A DNA stretch of 64,000 bases from Deltaproteobacteria bacterium (GCA_026710965.1 JAPOQB010000272.1:18644-82643); one strand, 5' to 3'; numbered from the stretch's first letter, positions 48,265-56,745 are shown. Notes: generated by a model not told the origin, from the letters alone. Numbers and translations: made by a program.

Positions 48265-49476
48265 TCAGCCATGCGACACCGGTGTGGATGGTGGGCGGGC
48301 TGCGGATTCGTCGCGGTGAAGCGCGTGGGCTACGCTGTGCGCGAGACCGGACGCGAGTCGAACGGGAACCGCGTTACCCAATTGCCTCATGGTTTCCGTC
48401 CAGGAACCGTGGAACTCGTAGTCGTCGGGGAAGGTCTGCAGGCGGGCAGCTTCCCTTACAGTGAAGTAACGGACGCGTCCGTTCGGATGCCTTAGGGTGT
48501 TCTCGCCACCCGGAACGCCGTGGTCTCCGGCTTTGAGCGTCTTGGCGGGCTGGTCCCAGGGGCTGCCCGTGTGGCCGGGGTAGCTCCTGGCCCCGGGGTT
48601 GAAGCGGTGGTTGGCGAATGTGCCGGCCTCGTCCGAACGGGGATCCGGGAGGTCTGAGAGCGCGTCGCGGACTGTCCGCCACGCGGAGCCGGTGGGAGGA
48701 ATCAGGGAAGAAGCGAGCAACCGGATGCGCGACACGGCGCGGGCGGGCGGCTTCGGCCGTCTATGCGAGGGGATTCCATGGTGGTCCCAATAGTCGCCCG
48801 TGATCCACTGGTCCCACAGTAGCCTGTCCGCGCCGTGCGTCTTGGGGAGGTCGTTGAAGGACCACTCGATGCCAAGATCCGCGCGAAAAGCGACGATGAA
48901 AACCCGCTCCCGTCGCTGGGGGACGCCGTAGTCTGCGGCGTTTAGCAACTCGAAGTCGATGCGGTACTCCAACTCGCTACCGGAGGTGTGGTAGCGCTCC
49001 AGGCGGGCCATATGCCCGTCCCACCCCTCACCGGAGCGGGGGACCACGGAAGGATAGGTCAATGTCAGCATTATGTACTTGAAGTATGGGTCGAACGACT
49101 TGCGAAGCAGACCCTTAACATTCTCCACGATGATTGCGCGGGGACGGAGCACACGGACAGCCCGGACGAGTTCTGGGAATAGGTTACGGGCGTCGGTGTG
49201 GCCACGATGTCTGCCCCCGAGCGAGAACGGCTGGCAGGGGGGCCCACCCGATATTAGGTCTATATCGGTCGGGAACCTGTCGAATCGAACGTCCTTGATG
49301 TCCATGGGCGAGACAGCGGGCCAGTCGGCGATAGGCCGAGCGCCACATAACCGGTTGTAGTTAATAGTCTCGCAACACCACTGATCCCACTCGACGATCC
49401 TCCGGTGATCGAATCCGGCCTGTGCGACGCCCATGGCGAGTCCGCCAACCCCGGCGAAGAGCTCTACCGACCTCAT
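48265..49476 (-). CDS. DNA (cytosine-5) methyltransferase
   Basis: 403 residues from ATG 49476, ATGA-overlapping the vsr stop. All main motifs are present: VELFAGVGGLAMG (I), GGPPCQPFSLGG (IV, catalytic Cys), VENVKG (VI), QRRERVFIV (VIII), the variable target-recognition region (about 190-330), and FTVREAARLQTFPDD (IX) with QLGNAVPV (X). It methylates C5 of cytosine in a specific site, protecting host DNA. Paired with Vsr, which would repair T:G mismatches formed by deamination of the product. Confidence 0.96.
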   Translation of the reverse strand: MRSVELFAGVGGLAMGVAQAGFDHRRIVEWDQWCCETINYNRLCGARPIADWPAVSPMDIKDVRFDRFPTDIDLISGGPPCQPFSLGGRHRGHTDARNLFPELVRAVRVLRPRAIIVENVKGLLRKSFDPYFKYIMLTLTYPSVVPRSGEGWDGHMARLERYHTSGSELEYRIDFELLNAADYGVPQRRERVFIVAFRADLGIEWSFNDLPKTHGADRLLWDQWITGDYWDHHGIPSHRRPKPPARAVSRIRLLASSLIPPTGSAWRTVRDALSDLPDPRSDEAGTFANHRFNPGARSYPGHTGSPWDQPAKTLKAGDHGVPGGENTLRHPNGRVRYFTVREAARLQTFPDDYEFHGSWTETMRQLGNAVPVRLASGLAHSVAHALHRDESAARPPSTPVSHG

Positions 49477-49886
49477 CCGGGATCCTCGAGGAAACATGTG
49501 ACACGCTCGCGCACCGACTCAAGATCCTTGAGTTGGCACTCCCAGACAATGAGCACCCGCCACCCCAGCTGGCGCAGTTCGTACTGCTTGAATAGGTCGC
49601 GCTTGCGATTGCCATCGAGTTTAGCGTTCCAGAAGTCGACGCGGGACTTCGGTGTGCGGGCGAGTCGACATCCGGGATGTCGGTGCCAGAAGCACCCATG
49701 CACAAAGATGACCTTGCGGCGTCCCGTGAAGACGAGATCCGGTCGTCCGGGGAGTTTTCTTCCGTGGAGGCGATAGCGGTAACCGAGCCCGTACACAAGG
49801 CGGCGTACAGTCATTTCCGGACGCATGCCCACGTTCCGAACTCGCGACATTATCTCCGACCGGCGCTCGCGTGTGATGGTGTCCAT
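49473..49886 (-). CDS. vsr: Very short patch repair endonuclease (Vsr)
   Basis: 137 residues from ATG 49886 (MDTITRERRSEIMSRVRNVG). The conserved LHGRKLPGRPDLVF contains the catalytic Asp, FVHGCFWHRHPGC the active-site and zinc-binding His/Cys, and RKRDLFKQYELRQLGWRVLI the C-terminal signature. It nicks 5' of the T in T:G mismatches. ATGA overlap with dcm and an 11-bp gap from the RHH-like gene place it second in the operon. Confidence 0.96.
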   Translation of the reverse strand: MDTITRERRSEIMSRVRNVGMRPEMTVRRLVYGLGYRYRLHGRKLPGRPDLVFTGRRKVIFVHGCFWHRHPGCRLARTPKSRVDFWNAKLDGNRKRDLFKQYELRQLGWRVLIVWECQLKDLESVRERVTCFLEDPG

Positions 49887-49897
49887 GGCTGCGGCAA

Positions 49898-50086
49898 TCA
49901 GGTTCGTAGCCGTGGCCACTGGTCCTCGACGTAGCGGGTAATCGCCACCCGCACGATCCGGGCGACCGAAACACGGTTCTGCCCCGCGACGTCCGCGAGG
50001 ATGTTGATTTGGTGCATTGGAGCCGACATGCGAACCGAGTCCTTTTCGGTGGCCGACTTGTCGACCGCTGCGCTGGTGCCTGCCAT
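49898..50086 (-). CDS. Small RHH-like protein, first gene of the operon
   Basis: 62 residues from ATG 50086 (AGAAGA six bases before). The C-terminal half APMHQINILADVAGQNRVSV, ARIVRVAITRYVEDQWPRL has the strand-helix-helix layout of ribbon-helix-helix DNA-binding proteins (short strand, then SVARIVRVAITRYVE helix). It could autoregulate the operon, as controller proteins do in restriction-modification systems. A similar RHH-like gene leads the CBASS operon. Confidence 0.6.
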   Translation of the reverse strand: MAGTSAAVDKSATEKDSVRMSAPMHQINILADVAGQNRVSVARIVRVAITRYVEDQWPRLRT

Positions 50087-50107
50087 CACCATTCTTCTAT
50101 CTTGGAC

Positions 50108-50136
50108 ACGATACATCAACTATACAGAAGGATCAA
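50108..50136 (-). promoter_or_regulatory. Candidate promoter of the RHH-Vsr-Dcm operon
   Basis: On the minus strand TTGATC (50131-50136), 17-bp spacer, TATCGT (50108-50113), 22 bp before the RHH-like ATG. An alternative -10, TATAGT, lies within the spacer. Position fits the first gene of the operon. Confidence 0.45.
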
Positions 50137-50338
50137 GCTTCACTTCGTGTGGATTATGAGGTGGTCCTGGTTCCTTGGACAGGTCAGGGTGCAGGTTAAG
50201 GCAGAATCGGTCGGTTGTCAGCCTGCCCGGCCGTGTCTGAGTAACAGGCGGCGGTAACGCGGGTGGGGGTCTAGGCTCCTCTCCGCTCACGCGCCCTTCG
50301 GCCTGCCGTTCCCTCGCAACCGGTCTCTTCGATGTCCG

Positions 50339-50440
50339 CTATACCACCTCCCTCGCAGAGTCTGCCATGCCGTCCCGGTACGCCTCCGCGGGCGTGCGAC
50401 CGGCCAGCGCCGAGTGCATTCCGGGCTTTCGCCGCTGAAC
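50339..50440 (-). pseudogene. IS3-type OrfB C-terminal fragment
   Basis: On the minus strand RKPGMHSALAGRTPAEAYRD, GMADSAREVV, stop at 50339-50341. HSALAGRTPAEAY is the C-terminal end of IS3/IS481-type integrase-fold transposases (usual form HSALGxRTPAEVY). The catalytic part is missing because upstream sequence is of another origin. Confidence 0.65.
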
Positions 50441-50445
50441 TGTTC

Positions 50446-50930
50446 AGAGTTGCCGCCTTCAACTTCCGCCGGGAGCCTGCTGCGTGCACTTCCCAGTCCT
50501 TCCGCACCAGCTCTGGCCATCGCGTAGGGGAGGAAAACGCTTGGCACTCCGAATACCCAGCAACCAACTCCACGCTGGGGGGTGTTTCGACGGTTAGTCC
50601 GTTCGCTCTCGCTACGGCCCTTCTGATTGCTAGCCTCCTAGGTTGGTCCGGGTCTCTCGACCCCTCTCAAGCACGTTTACTTCCGGGCTTTCAGCCGTCA
50701 GGGTCGCCGCTTTCGACTGCCGGATTTGGCTACGGCGCCACACTGGGATTTGCGCCGACGGGACTTTCACCCGCAAGTTCGGCAGTTAGCCTCGCTGCAC
50801 CTCCCCGGACCTACCCCCTCTACCGCCGCCTGATCATCTTGACCAGGAGGGGCGGGTCGACAGCCGAGAGGATGCACCTATACTACCCGCCTCATTGTCC
50901 AAGGGATCGGGGCCACTTCAGTTCGCTACA
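50446..50930 (-). ncRNA. Probable group II intron 5' region, orphan fragment
   Basis: The minus strand shows blocks I associate with bacterial group II intron domain I: GCTAACTGCCGAACTTGCGG, GTGAAAGTCCCG, AGTAAACGTGCTTGAGAGG, CAACCTAGGAGGCTAGCAAT, AGAAGGGCCG, ACTAACCGTCGAAAC. The plus-strand frame 50332-51015 is therefore a shadow. No intron-encoded reverse transcriptase follows; the fragment ends at an IS3 piece. A covariance-model search would settle it. Confidence 0.55.
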
Positions 50931-50999
50931 TAATCGTCACCGGTGCGCGTACCGTATGGCGGTCGGGGAACCGTCGATTGGCACGGTTCGGCACCGGAT

Positions 51000-52601
51000 C
51001 TATCGAACAGCCTGAACCGCCGCCACCTTGCACTCGTTATTCACGTTTGCAACTCTCAATCTGGGGACCATGCCGGTTCCGTCGAAGTCGTAGATCACCA
51101 AGTCCGGGTGATGGCTGTCGAATGCTTGCCCGAAGAATACGCAAGCAGCGTTGGATGCGCACGGTAGCACATGGACGATCCGCACGCCGTGCGTGTCCCG
51201 CAACCGGTGTAGCAGTTCCTGTATCCGCTGCCGGAACGATGCACCATCATCCGGGTGACCAAGGGCACCGTTGCCGAGATGCTTCTTGCGGGCAACGACC
51301 GAAACGATCCTCATCCCGAGATAGTTGGCCGTCAACTGCATAGTCTCCGGCACTTCCGTTAACCCTATGAGTAAGCATACCTCGTCATGCTCCGACAATT
51401 GGTCCAACCCATCAATCGTGTAGAATTCGCCCCGTGGCTCGGGCATGGGCCAATACCACAGCCCATTCTCGCGGTACCGCAACATCGGCGTGATGTCGCA
51501 CTTGTTCCCCAGCTTCGCGCCGAGCGCGATGAGAGCGGGCATAAGTCCCATCGCAAAGAGAGCCGCCCGGTATCCCTCGCCGTGCGACTGCAACAGTATG
51601 TCGGCCGCGGTCTGCTCCACTGCCGCACCCATTGCGTCCCAGAGGTCTGTGCCCTCCAAGGTCCGCAATAGCGCTTCGTTGTCGCTTACTGACCGGAGTC
51701 GACCGTCAAGACGCGCACCGATGGGCTTCAGCGCGCGCGCGATCTGCTGTGAAGAGGGCAGTGCAATTTTCTGGCGGTGCACGGGCCACGCGACACAGAA
51801 AGCGGGCGTCGGTGCGAGCTCCAAGCCGTCCAGTAGCGAGGTCGCCACCGTGCAGAATTGTTGACGCATTTCCGTCAGTGCGGATGCCGGATAATCGGCG
51901 TTCGCGACCGTGTCTATCAGCCGATGGTGGGTGTCGCAGAGTAGCAGAATGTTGGAAGGATCGTTCGATAGGCTATGAGACAAGTACATCACGCCCCGCG
52001 GGCCGCCCTCTGAGGCCGCAACGTTATGCGCCAACTTGGCAAAGTTGCCGCGTGTTCCTGTTACCGGGTCTTCGGTTAGGTCGATACCGCAACCGTCGAA
52101 CATGCACCGTCCGTGGGCATCGAGCATGACTTGGATGCGCGTTCCAGTGCTGATCGCGGTGCCACGACCCTTCCTGAGGGCGTCGTTTTCGACCTCCCCA
52201 AAGAACGTCCGCCAGTTCTCCTCCGTTTGCTCCTTGCGCTGACCAGCCGATCCATTCCAAATTGCTGTCAGCTTGGCTAGGTCACATATCTCGTCGCTCG
52301 TAATCGTGCGTCTCTGCCAGCACCGCAGCTCCATCGAAGTTGTCGTGTCTTCGCCGTACGCCTGTAACGCGTCGACGCTGTGCGCCACCGGCAGACAGAA
52401 GCGCGATGCGCCCACTACCGTGTCGCCAGCAAGGAGGACAGTCACGATTGCCGTTGGTCCCTCGTCAATCAGCACGCCGACGCGGTTCCACGATACAAGC
52501 GCCCGCACAGCTACCGCGTGGTCCTTCACCATGTCCAGCGCGGTCATCGGTGGTTCGCGCGTCTGCACAACCGTCGACTGTATCGGATCAACCAAGGTCA
52601 T
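51000..52601 (-). CDS. cap5: CBASS effector: HNH endonuclease with SAVED domain (Cap5-like)
   Basis: 533 residues from ATG 52601 (GGGAGAG just before; upstream codons overlap cap3 and are ignored). The N-terminal region leads to an HNH/treble-clef nuclease, MFDGCGIDLT...KLAHNVAASEGGPRG...SNILLLCDTHHRLID (about 165-235). The C-terminal half is a SAVED sensor domain ending VHVLPCASNAACVFFGQAFD, SHHPDLVIYDFDGTG. SAVED binds a cyclic oligonucleotide and activates the nuclease, degrading DNA in infected cells. Last gene of a four-gene type II CBASS operon. Confidence 0.93.
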   Translation of the reverse strand: MTLVDPIQSTVVQTREPPMTALDMVKDHAVAVRALVSWNRVGVLIDEGPTAIVTVLLAGDTVVGASRFCLPVAHSVDALQAYGEDTTTSMELRCWQRRTITSDEICDLAKLTAIWNGSAGQRKEQTEENWRTFFGEVENDALRKGRGTAISTGTRIQVMLDAHGRCMFDGCGIDLTEDPVTGTRGNFAKLAHNVAASEGGPRGVMYLSHSLSNDPSNILLLCDTHHRLIDTVANADYPASALTEMRQQFCTVATSLLDGLELAPTPAFCVAWPVHRQKIALPSSQQIARALKPIGARLDGRLRSVSDNEALLRTLEGTDLWDAMGAAVEQTAADILLQSHGEGYRAALFAMGLMPALIALGAKLGNKCDITPMLRYRENGLWYWPMPEPRGEFYTIDGLDQLSEHDEVCLLIGLTEVPETMQLTANYLGMRIVSVVARKKHLGNGALGHPDDGASFRQRIQELLHRLRDTHGVRIVHVLPCASNAACVFFGQAFDSHHPDLVIYDFDGTGMVPRLRVANVNNECKVAAVQAVR

Positions 52602-52608
52602 CTCTCCC

Positions 52609-53100
52609 TCATTCCCGTCGCAGGGGCCTGAAACGCCCGCTCGCCCGCACGAACACACGGATCTCCTCGGTCCCCACCAGCACGAAGACAAGCGGACGTT
52701 CGCGGTTCGCCCGAAGGCACGTGCCCCAGTCGGTCCGGTCGATCTTTGAAGGCTTCGGAATCGGCTCCGGATGCGTGTGCCACGTCCCGAGATAGATCCC
52801 CCTTCCACCCGAAGAGGCGAATTTCTCATGAACCGCCAGCTGATGCCCTGGATCGCGAAGCGCGAAGCAGAACCGCGAGCGCCGGTCGTGTGCCATCGGC
52901 GTGGTCACCGTCTCGATCCAGATCTCACGTCGATCAACGGATGTCGTTCCCATCAACACGCCGAACGACTCGTCGGCAACGGCCGTAGTCTGCCGATGCT
53001 CAAGCCAGATACCTGCCACTTTATCGCATACGGTCATCCGCCGCCCGTACCCCTGAAGTAGCATTAGGGTGTCATCCACCACAGAGATCGCAGTTGTCAT
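52609..53100 (-). CDS. cap3: CBASS Cap3, JAMM isopeptidase-like
   Basis: 163 residues. The metal-binding JAMM motif is perfect: WHTHPEPIPKPSKIDRTDW (HxHx7SxxD), with SFGVLMG upstream supplying the Glu-equivalent strand. Cap3 removes Cap2-attached CD-NTase from its targets. ATG 53100 overlaps cap2 by 29 nt; ATG 53037 behind AGGGG is a possible shorter start. Lies between cap2 and cap5 in the standard order. Confidence 0.92.
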   Translation of the reverse strand: MTTAISVVDDTLMLLQGYGRRMTVCDKVAGIWLEHRQTTAVADESFGVLMGTTSVDRREIWIETVTTPMAHDRRSRFCFALRDPGHQLAVHEKFASSGGRGIYLGTWHTHPEPIPKPSKIDRTDWGTCLRANRERPLVFVLVGTEEIRVFVRASGRFRPLRRE

Positions 53101-54805
53101 CGTGCAGGGGTAGGATGCGCAACGAATCGGCGAAATGTCGATATCGCCGCGTCACCGCGAGGGACGCCCGCTTCGCTTCCTCGTCCGATCCCTTCCAGCT
53201 CACCTTCGATGAGTTAGTCACTTGGCCTTCGAGAAAGCGCACGGCCAAGTCCGCGGCAATCGACGCGCTATATCCCACGGCGATCCCGCTGTAGGGCAGA
53301 AACTGCGTGCCGCACCCCCCGTGGTTGCGCATCACGACTTGGTCTGGGGCCAGGAAATTCAGATTCGACACGAGCCCGCGGGTCAGCGTCTTCGGGTCTA
53401 CATACGCGCAGTGCCAGCATCCCTTTGTCTCCGGCACCGTTAAGATCGCATGACCGCCGATACCGTAACCCTCCAACCAGCAATTCATTACTGGTACACT
53501 TATCCGTTCTTGGCGGCAATATTCCGCGAACACCCGTTCGACGGTCGACGAACCGATCGCGATCACCAGTAGGTCGAATGTCTGCAGTACGGCCGGATCC
53601 CGCAATTGCTCCAGCTGGTTGTTCAATGGTTTCACCTCAATCCAAGGGTGCTTCAGAGCAAGCTCACCTGCCAGCGCTACGGTCTTGAGTTGGCCGATGT
53701 CCTTCACTGACAGGGCGTGGCGGTAAAGGTTCTCTTCAGACAACGTCTCCGGATCGGATATGGTGAGATGCCCTACGCCGGCCGATATTAGTTGCATTGC
53801 GAGTTCGCTGCCAACTGATCCGCAGCCCACGAGGAGGACGGACTTGCTCGTCAGGGCCAGCGAACCACCGCCGCGGGGTACCAGCGACCCTCGCGACAGC
53901 GATCTGACCCTGTAGGGCGTAGCCGTCCACCGTCCGGCCTCGACCTCCGTCTCTGACGCCGGCAATGCACCTCTCGATCGCGTGTACCAGTGAATCGCAA
54001 ACAGTGTCTCCCCGTCTGGGATCGGAGCCGAGAAGACTAGCCAATACTCTCCGCTCTTCTTCTTGTGCAGCCTCCGAAGCTCGCTACGACTCGTACTGTC
54101 CGCTCGGCGGACGGCCCCAAAATACCATGGCAGCAAATCTCCCTGCGTTGCTGGAGCTGGTTCTAGGTCAATCAAACGTACCGCCACCGCCTTCCCTTTG
54201 ACTGGGCGCGTTCCCCAATCCGCGCCAAGTCGTACCGACAACAGTCGCGGATCGTTCGCCGACCTCCCCACCAAAGCAATCGGCCTTTTCTGGAGGTCCA
54301 TGCCAGAATTCGGGTGCCGGTGCGGGTGCCTTACCTGCAGACTCTCGGCTCTGTCACCATCCCACACCACGAAGAGTTCTTTCAGTTCTTCTGTCTTCTT
54401 ACCACACAAGATCTGCCAGTGGTCCTCGAACTCCCGTAACTGCTCCTCCCGGTTATACGCAGGATCCTCGATAAGCCGCGTCAGAAGGAGAACGTGCTCT
54501 CTAACGGCGTCCTGGTACGCCAGTTCAGGACGATCGGTATTGACCGCCGTCGATGAGTCGTCGCCGATGCACACCCTTCCCCCGTCGCTATTGCCGTCCG
54601 TCAGAACGTGAGCCAGTTTACCCAAGCCATGGCCGCTGACAAGGTCGAACTTCGGCAGGCACAGCAGTTCGTCCGGGAACGTGTGGGAGAGGGTTACCTT
54701 TTGTCCCCCAGCACCGAACTTGACCACTATTTTCGATCCGCCCTCCGTCAGCCACGAATCGTGGCCAAGCTCTGCGATGCTTCTCTGAATTAGATCGCTG
54801 CTCAC
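53072..54805 (-). CDS. cap2: CBASS Cap2, E2-E1 fusion ligase
   Basis: 577 residues. N-terminal E2-like domain with a candidate catalytic Cys in GRVCIGDD (about residue 79). C-terminal ThiF/E1 adenylation domain: VLLVGCGSVGSELAMQLISA, DPETLSEENLYRHAL, and Cys-containing GCWHCAYVDPKTLTRG. It conjugates the C-terminus of the CD-NTase to target molecules, priming cyclic nucleotide synthesis. ATGA overlap with the CD-NTase gene. Confidence 0.94.
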   Translation of the reverse strand: MSSDLIQRSIAELGHDSWLTEGGSKIVVKFGAGGQKVTLSHTFPDELLCLPKFDLVSGHGLGKLAHVLTDGNSDGGRVCIGDDSSTAVNTDRPELAYQDAVREHVLLLTRLIEDPAYNREEQLREFEDHWQILCGKKTEELKELFVVWDGDRAESLQVRHPHRHPNSGMDLQKRPIALVGRSANDPRLLSVRLGADWGTRPVKGKAVAVRLIDLEPAPATQGDLLPWYFGAVRRADSTSRSELRRLHKKKSGEYWLVFSAPIPDGETLFAIHWYTRSRGALPASETEVEAGRWTATPYRVRSLSRGSLVPRGGGSLALTSKSVLLVGCGSVGSELAMQLISAGVGHLTISDPETLSEENLYRHALSVKDIGQLKTVALAGELALKHPWIEVKPLNNQLEQLRDPAVLQTFDLLVIAIGSSTVERVFAEYCRQERISVPVMNCWLEGYGIGGHAILTVPETKGCWHCAYVDPKTLTRGLVSNLNFLAPDQVVMRNHGGCGTQFLPYSGIAVGYSASIAADLAVRFLEGQVTNSSKVSWKGSDEEAKRASLAVTRRYRHFADSLRILPLHDDNCDLCGG

Positions 54806-55836
54806 GCACCGACAGACGCGGTTACTATTCCCGCACTGGAGTACTTAGCCTTCTCCGTCTTTGAATCTCCGTTCGGCGGTGGCACTTCAAAGTCGTCGCC
54901 GAAAAGCTCGTTCAGGATCTCACACTGCTTGCGTTCGTCGCTCAATGCCTCGACCTCGACCAGCTTCTCCTTGAGCCGCTTGAGCTTGTTGTAAAGCTGC
55001 GTTCCGGTATCAAAGCTTGAACCGTCGAAGATGTCACGCTTAGGTTCTACTGGAAGATACACTTGAACCCGGTATCTTCCGGGTTCCTCTTCGTCGAAGT
55101 ATGTAGCGTCCAGTATCGCCTCCACGGTCTTGATTAGCGCCTGCAGATCCTGACGGGCACCCTCAGCGGTGAAGGACGACACAAGTTCGTCCTTCACCAT
55201 AACCGTGAGCCCAATCGAATAAACCTTCGCTGCTACCGCTTCGCTGAACTGCACGTCGCGCCAGCGCTTCAGATAGCGCACCAGACGCCGGAACTGCGCC
55301 AGCACGTCCTTCGCGTCCTCTTTGTCGTAAAGGCTGTCGTCATTGATCCACTTTATTAAGCCATGCGGATCCGCGGGAGACCACTGGCGGTTGTCCTCAT
55401 CAGAGTTCTTCTTGCCCACGGCGAGGTAGTACTCGTCCCCCGATCGCTTGTAGATGATGAAGTCGATATGGACGTTGTCGCTCGCGTAGTACGCCGTCAC
55501 GCATGGCTTTTTGATCTTCGCGTTCTTGAATCCTCGGTCTTCAAGTACGTCGAGTGCCGTCTTCTTCGGTGTCACCGGATTCTCCGGCGCGGTTTCATCG
55601 TCGATCACGAGAGCCCTATCGATGTCGTGGTCACGCGATATCGGCTTGATCCCTGTATGTGTCTTAAGTGAACCCTGGATGAAGTCGTCGACGACGGGAT
55701 ACCCTGCATCCTTGAACTCAGATTTCACTTCTTTCTTGATGCTGTCGTCGCGCTCTCGCGCCTTCTTGTAAGATGCGGTCTCGCGGCCGAGCTTGATCCT
55801 GTCGTGGAACTTGTCGAAGTGAGTCTGGATGCCCAT
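54802..55836 (-). CDS. CBASS CD-NTase (cGAS/DncV-like nucleotidyltransferase)
   Basis: 344 residues from ATG 55836, AGGAG 5 nt upstream. FIQGSLKTHTGI then SRDHDIDRALVID is the GSx...DxD active site, and VHIDFIIYKR gives the third Asp. It makes a cyclic di- or trinucleotide on infection. The C-terminus ends TASVGA; a small terminal residue fits Cap2-type conjugation. First core gene of the CBASS operon, 39 bp after a small unknown gene. Confidence 0.93.
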   Translation of the reverse strand: MGIQTHFDKFHDRIKLGRETASYKKARERDDSIKKEVKSEFKDAGYPVVDDFIQGSLKTHTGIKPISRDHDIDRALVIDDETAPENPVTPKKTALDVLEDRGFKNAKIKKPCVTAYYASDNVHIDFIIYKRSGDEYYLAVGKKNSDEDNRQWSPADPHGLIKWINDDSLYDKEDAKDVLAQFRRLVRYLKRWRDVQFSEAVAAKVYSIGLTVMVKDELVSSFTAEGARQDLQALIKTVEAILDATYFDEEEPGRYRVQVYLPVEPKRDIFDGSSFDTGTQLYNKLKRLKEKLVEVEALSDERKQCEILNELFGDDFEVPPPNGDSKTEKAKYSSAGIVTASVGA

Positions 55837-55875
55837 GTGTTCTCCTGTTGCTTGGTTAGTTCGTAGCGCGTCAGG

Positions 55876-56088
55876 TTAGTTCGGCCTCCCGAGCTTTGCG
55901 CCGCGCTGTGCGGCACCGACCGCCCGCAGTGCCCCCTCGATATGTGTTCCGACCTTCGCCACTCGCTCGGCGAGCGTTTGGAGAAGATCCGCGCCCGCGT
56001 CTATTTTGCCCGCCCGTTCATAGCCAGTAAGATCGGAGTCAGTAGCCCGTCGAGCGCAATAGTCGCTATGAGACTCAGCCGTAGTCAT
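55876..56088 (-). CDS. Small protein before CBASS, unrecognised
   Basis: 70 residues starting MTTAESHSDYCARRATDSDL and containing TLAERVAKVGTHIEGALRAV, a likely helix. Its ATG overlaps the RHH-like gene stop (ATGA, 56085-56088) and its stop lies 39 bp before the CD-NTase start, so it is translated from the same mRNA. Could be an antitoxin-like partner or a regulator. No family recognised. Confidence 0.55.
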   Translation of the reverse strand: MTTAESHSDYCARRATDSDLTGYERAGKIDAGADLLQTLAERVAKVGTHIEGALRAVGAAQRGAKLGRPN

Positions 56089-56237
56089 GCTTCGGCTGCG
56101 ATCAACCGGCGGCGAACTTGCCCCATGCCCTCGGTCAACGCCACGCGCGCCACTCTCGACCGCGACAACTCGCCGCCTGCCAGCTTGACCAAGTTGTCCA
56201 GTTCGTCCCGCTGGTCGCGGGTCAACATAATCGCCAT
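56085..56237 (-). CDS. Small RHH-like protein, first gene before CBASS
   Basis: 50 residues from ATG 56237 (GAGGAGCG about 11 nt upstream); ATG 56270 has no ribosome site. MAIMLTRDQRDELDNLVKLA, GGELSRSRVARVALTEGM has the strand-helix-turn-helix layout of CopG/RHH repressors. Downstream of a strong promoter and ATGA-linked to the next gene, it probably controls the CBASS operon. Comparable to the RHH-like gene at 49898. Confidence 0.6.
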   Translation of the reverse strand: MAIMLTRDQRDELDNLVKLAGGELSRSRVARVALTEGMGQVRRRLIAAEA

Positions 56238-56281
56238 CGGTAAGTTACGCTCCTCTTCAATCAACGCCATTTTAGTGATGC

Positions 56282-56310
56282 ATTATCTCCATACACTCGC
56301 GTCCGGTCAA
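56282..56310 (-). promoter_or_regulatory. Promoter of the RHH-CBASS operon
   Basis: On the minus strand TTGACC (56305-56310), 17-bp spacer, GATAAT (56282-56287), a near-consensus sigma-70-type promoter 45 bp before the RHH-like start. It defines the operon as RHH, small protein, CD-NTase, cap2, cap3, cap5. Confidence 0.65.
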
Positions 56311-56745
56311 TCCCTCTACTCGCGTCGCGTCGCGTCGCGCTCCCACCTGCTGCCGGGGCGCGGGAACAGCCGGGCAGGGGCGGAGTGGGGTGCCGGGGGT
56401 CCCTGAGCCGGACGGATCGCCAGTGACAAGGCGATGGCGGGCTGGCCGCGGGACCGAGCAGCCGACGACACGGGCTGCGCCGGACGGGTGCGCGTCGAAA
56501 CGGCAGCCCGGCAGGCGGCGCGGCGCGGCCCGTGTACCTCGACTGTCAAGCGACATCCAGAATTGACCCCCCGGCGACACTGAAAACTGCCCCCCTGGGA
56601 GGCCGCCAGAGGCCCCCCGGTGCAGGCAGGGCTGGGGGCAGCTGCTCGCCTCTGACGGAGGGAGGGCGTAGCCCGACCGTAGTCAGAGGCGCCGCGCCGC
56701 CCGAGCGCCCCGCCGCATGTGTTGTAGTTGCTGCCGGTCGCATGT

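Noticed and set aside
48081..48495. Overlapping plus-strand frames upstream of the MORC-like gene
   Set aside because: They cover the 3' part of dcm and the intergenic gap, have no family motif, and no ribosome site.
42353..50119. Known DISARM, BREX or Zorya system
   Set aside because: No DUF1998/DrmB, BrxC/PglZ or ZorA/ZorB proteins are present; the methyltransferase is a plain Dcm and the ATPase is of GHKL type.
50332..51015. 227-codon plus-strand protein
   Set aside because: It covers an IS3 fragment and a region that reads better as structured RNA on the minus strand.
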